Positions 60,621 through 64,000 of a stretch of 64,000 nt of DNA are shown piece after piece. The notes beneath the pieces are model-generated. The model was given only the letters and a program-made list of their open reading frames with translations. It ran no database searches and was not told where the DNA came from. Each line of letters begins with the position of its first letter. The first letter of the stretch is position 1. The stretch comes from Sialis fuliginosa (Eukaryota; Arthropoda; Insecta; Megaloptera; Sialidae): positions 868,001-932,000 of the forward strand of contig OY540820.1 in assembly GCA_961205875.1 (NCBI GenBank), written 5' to 3'. The position numbers were made by a program, and so were the translations under genes.

Positions 60621-61407
60621 TATTATATATTATATATAAAGCTCAACGTCTCTCTGTCTGTCTATCCGTTAATGCACTTATCACTCGAGAACCACTTATC
60701 CGATTTACGTGTTTTTTTTTATTCATAGGTACGTTCCCTGACCAGGTTATAGGCTATATTTTGTTTGCCGTTCAATATTGAACAAAATAATGTATCAAAC
60801 AATTGTGTAGAATCAAAAGTTCTACAATAAAGTCACTGACACCATATGTCTAACTTTTATATTTAAGCCACAATGACTGCTTTTCTGTTACAAAAAAAAT
60901 TTAAAATATTTGGGTTCTATTTACGTGGACTTATGACCTGCAAAACATTAATCCTTATAAAAAAATGATTTCATCGTCATAAGTACTTAATCTATTGATA
61001 TAATTTGCCCTTTACAGCATCCAGTTTGGTCGTATAGTTTAGAAAATTTCGTGAAATATAAATACGGGAACCTACTATTGGCGCGATGGGAAACCCTGTC
61101 GCGGCATGCGGTAAGGAGCGAGTGTACCAAGTAGCCGCGGGGCAGAGGGAATGATCACATGCCGGTATTCTTTTGATTGTCAATTGTGTATTTTGTTTTC
61201 AATAATTAACTTTTAAATTTAAATAGAACAAAAATTATTTGTACATTTTGTTCTGATTCGCTTTTGTTAGGTAGGTAATTTAAGTGTTGTTTGGTTTTTA
61301 TTACAATAATAACTAATCGTGTTTGTACTTAATTCAACTATATCTTTAAAAAATCCTAAACAATAATTCCGTAGTCCACGAAAGCGAAGCCGCGCGGGCC
61401 CAGCTAG
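60621..61407 (+). mobile_element. non-autonomous Helitron, copy D
   Basis: It holds the ATATATAAAGCTCAACGTCT start region (the exact 5' TC is not clear), a deleted segment near 60760 relative to copies A and B, and a 3' end CCCAGCTAG (61399-61407) followed by T. It lies inside the loop of the 59437-62612 foldback. Confidence 0.75.
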
Positions 61408-61889
61408 TCATAAATAATAATAAAATAAAAATAAAACTTGGCTTCCCCAACCTCTCAAATGCAACGCCCCTTCACCCCTTATGACCCTTAACGTGTGGTA
61501 TAGAGAGTCAATGCTGTGCAACAGAACTAAATTTATCGCTCGATAACGAACGCCGGGAAAACTTCATTTAACGCTCGGCTAAATCATTCTCAACACCGGA
61601 GTCCCCGGAACGCTCCGGTGGTCGTCACATTCCGGCGGGTACCCGGAAACGTACATAGATGCAGGCAGCTTGTTTAAGCAGCCTAGTGTATTATTGCGTA
61701 CATAGAATATATAACATAGTTTATGCAAGAACATTTCTGTTTCCGAAAGTGGTTTATTTGAAAGATTAGTGGGAGTGGGAGAAGTTGTGTGAATTTCATG
61801 ACGTTTTGCATACTTAGTTCTTAAATCAATGAAAAGCATAGCAGTATTTAAAAAATATTATTTCTAATTTGCTTCCTCGCAATATCGCA
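61408..61889. other. unassigned, GC-richer island
   Basis: 61500-61660 is clearly GC-richer than its surroundings (CACCGGAGTCCCCGG, CATTCCGGCGGGTACCCGGA). No convincing open frame. It may be a fragment of an older element in the foldback loop. Confidence 0.4.
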
Positions 61890-62612
61890 GATACGAGAAG
61901 CTTTGTGATTGTTTCAGATTGAGACAAAGAAAATGTTCTCTGATTTCAAAATTTTAAATTTATCTTTCCGTTTCACGTCAAGACAAACACTTTTCGATCC
62001 GTGTCTGACCGTCCGTGTGTCCCCTGAATCCTTGTCACACGCATAACTCATGAACCACTGAACCGATACTATTGAAACTTGGTTGGATAGTTGAGTCTGG
62101 CTTAAGGACGATCCCATTTAAAAATCATCAAAATCGTGTGTAAGGGAGAGGGGTGACACCCCAAAATTTTAATTTTTTCAAGATATCTCAATAATGACAC
62201 ATGTTACGTGAATATTTTATAGAATATTTTTTGTAGAGCATTAAATTTTCTATAATATGGGTCTACAACGTTTGTTGTGAAATATTCCCTTACAAAGATT
62301 TATCTCAATTTATTTTAAAAATTCGTGTTTTGTTTTTCTAAATTGATATTGCTTGGATATATTAAATGTTATTTTGACGTTTTAAATGTCATTTTGACAT
62401 TTAAAAATATATGAAAAAATATTCAGGTGCGTTTTTAGAAAAATTTCGAACTAATATTTTTTAGTAAAATTGTATAAAAATTAAATGGTTAACCAATTCC
62501 AAGCAATTTATATAAACACTATCGGTTTTTATTTAAATTGTTGAACAATTAACTACCTTTGGTGAATTTAGCACGAGGAAGCACTGTGCATTTACTTGGC
62601 AGATGTTTTTTT

Positions 62613-63240
62613 TTTATTTCCTCGATGAAATATGAACCATTATAGTATGTTTATTGTTTATATTATTTACTTTTCTAATAAAAAACTTATTGCACAAAAA
62701 TCACAAGATAAATATACAAAAATATATCTGACAGAAATACTACCCTGAACTATAGTAAGCTACCAATCAGATTCTTAGAAAAAGAGATAGATATATTCCA
62801 AACTACACTGCAACTCTCTCTCACTTTTTGAACAGATGTTACACCATTGTGTTAATACAGTGTAACGCAAAAATCTCGGTCTGCGCTCAGAAAAGGGGCG
62901 TTCCCGGCCGGCTACAGTGAAGATGTGTGTGGGTCGAAGAAAAAAACAAAAATTAATATAATAAATAAAATATGATAACATGTAACATAAATACCAATGT
63001 ATAAATACTCTTATTAAAATTAATTTATTTATAGGGCGCCACGTGGTTTTTAATATTAAGGCTACACCCCTGGTAAACCACAAAACCCGCCGTTGGTTGT
63101 TGTATAAATAAAGATAGAAATAATACACAATATCGGCTTTTTGTATTTAATTAGATTAAATATTTGTTGTACATCGTAAATGGGGTAAAGCACATTAAAG
63201 AGAATAGAAAGAAAAGAAACATATATACCCGGGAAAAAAT
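62613..63240. other. unassigned, possible LTR-like patch
   Basis: 62860-62935 and 63035-63110 are GC-richer. The complement near 63036 reads CCACGTGGCGCCCTAT, similar to a retroelement primer-binding region, but no matching ends or genes were found. An open frame on the minus strand here (62775-63128) shows no domain and I do not call it. Confidence 0.3.
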
Positions 63241-63385
63241 TTCAGATCTAAAGTGATCAAATCAGATCTGCATTTTTACAGATCTGTTTTGATCTCCATT
63301 TTGGAACATATCAACGCAGATCTGTTTTGATCTGTGTTGATCTGCGTAGATCAACACAGATCAAAACAGATCTGCGTAGATCGGG
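63241..63385. repeat. GATC-dense hairpin region
   Basis: Twelve GATC sites occur in about 145 bases, mostly as AGATCTG or TGATCTG. The core 63314-63377 is a perfect 30-bp inverted repeat with a 4-base loop (GCGT). The left part (63241-63300) repeats AGATCTGTTTTGATCT in looser form. I do not recognise the family. Confidence 0.8.
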
Positions 63386-64000
63386 GATTTGATTATGTTT
63401 TTGTACACACACACACCACACAGCTTGACTTCCCGCAGTAACTGGGTTCGAAGAGCAATCCTGGAGAAGAGAACCACCATATATGTATTGTATTACCTTA
63501 TTACTAACTGATCCGACTTGGCTTATATACGAATGAAAGTGAAAATACTGTGTTGGCGAGAGCTATGTTGCGATATTTATATATTATACATACATAATAA
63601 TATGTACCTACTTATTCATAAATAAACTTTTGTCTACCATAAATAACAAATACACATATATTATATAGAAACCTTGTTTATAATTTAATCAATTTAAAAA
63701 AAATTGTACAGAAACGTACTGAATGATATTTGAGGCCCGTGTATTAAATTAATAAATAAATTCACAACTCACCCCCTGTCACAGATGAAGGGTTGTAATT
63801 GGTCTCATTCGATCCAGCGGGAAAAATACTTCGGGATACCAGGGGTATGGGGGGCAAAACAACCCTCTATCTAGCACAGGAGTCGAGATATTTACGATTT
63901 TCTATAATGAATACCATAAGTAGCGAAACAGAGAAAAATTCAATATTTACTGTTAATACAGCATAGAAACATAAGATTTAATTATTAAATTTAATAAAAT
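63386..64000. other. no recognised feature
   Basis: AT-rich with a short ACACACACC run at 63408. No gene, repeat partner or tRNA found. Sequence quality looks normal. Confidence 0.35.

Larger units (their letters stand above)
59437..62612. mobile_element. 3.2-kb foldback with about 0.75-kb arms and a loaded loop
   Basis: AAACATCTGCCAAGTAAATG at the left is mirrored at 62591-62608. The left arm reaches about 60235 and the right arm starts about 61890 (ACTTCTCGTATCTTT; GATACGAGAAGCTTT). The arms include the GGACACACGG/CAGACAGACA tract (60090). The loop holds Helitron copy D and about 0.8 kb of unassigned DNA. No target repeat assigned. Confidence 0.75.

Noticed and set aside
62775-63128. 117-residue frame on the minus strand
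   Set aside because: No domain, AT-driven composition in the first half, no promoter or intron signals.
63436-63470. tRNA-like GGTTCGAA box (and GGTTCAAAT at 25439)
   Set aside because: No A box at the right distance and no cloverleaf can be drawn.

Overview
The window looks like an AT-rich insect nuclear genome segment. Evidence: a TTAGG-type tract at the left edge, spliced genes with short GT-AG introns and TATA/CCAAT promoters, non-LTR retrotransposons, Helitrons with A^T insertion sites, hAT, Harbinger-like and mariner-like MITEs, and very many long foldback elements. Base composition and repeat style would suit a hemipteran such as an aphid, but the species is inference. No bacterial, organellar or CRISPR features were seen.

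The only convincing host genes are four near-identical copies of a small two-exon gene on the minus strand (14758-15225, 23614-24075, 29126-29587, 33440-33901). Each encodes a 126-128 residue protein with an N-terminal F-box, a short basic/helical middle and a hydrophobic C-terminus that looks like a tail anchor. All four keep an open frame, the same 81-bp phase-2 intron, a TATA box with two CCAAT boxes upstream, and an AATAAA signal shortly after the stop. They lie in four tandem blocks (about 3270-17935, 17936-27621, 27622-32047, 32048-34981). Flank types alternate A, B, A, B, so a two-gene unit was probably duplicated.

Because the blocks are copies of each other, each insertion can be compared with an empty site elsewhere in the window. 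This dates and classifies a 4.95-kb tandemly doubled composite (3354-13255), a Helitron (13649-14478), a Harbinger-like foldback with TTA target repeats (16182-17425), a broken CR1/Jockey-group LINE (18112-22221), a probable solo LTR (25025-25542), a Mutator-like element with 9-bp target repeats (25649-27579), a 1.3-kb foldback (29893-31191) and an unusual foldback built from 15-bp iterons (27629-28080, 34990-35464).

Left of the cluster (1-3190) are a foldback inserted in an older repeat and a 5'-truncated LINE with 12-bp target repeats. Right of the cluster (35465-64000) I see no gene. That part is a nested graveyard: a 177-bp tandem array, mariner-type foldbacks of 1-2 kb with TA target repeats, hAT MITEs with exact 8-bp target repeats, three more Helitron copies, a 3.2-kb foldback with a Helitron in its loop, and a GATC-rich perfect hairpin near the right end.

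The best candidate for something undescribed is the tail-anchored F-box cluster. The iteron foldback, the GATC hairpin and the nested long palindromes, which could make dsRNA, come next.
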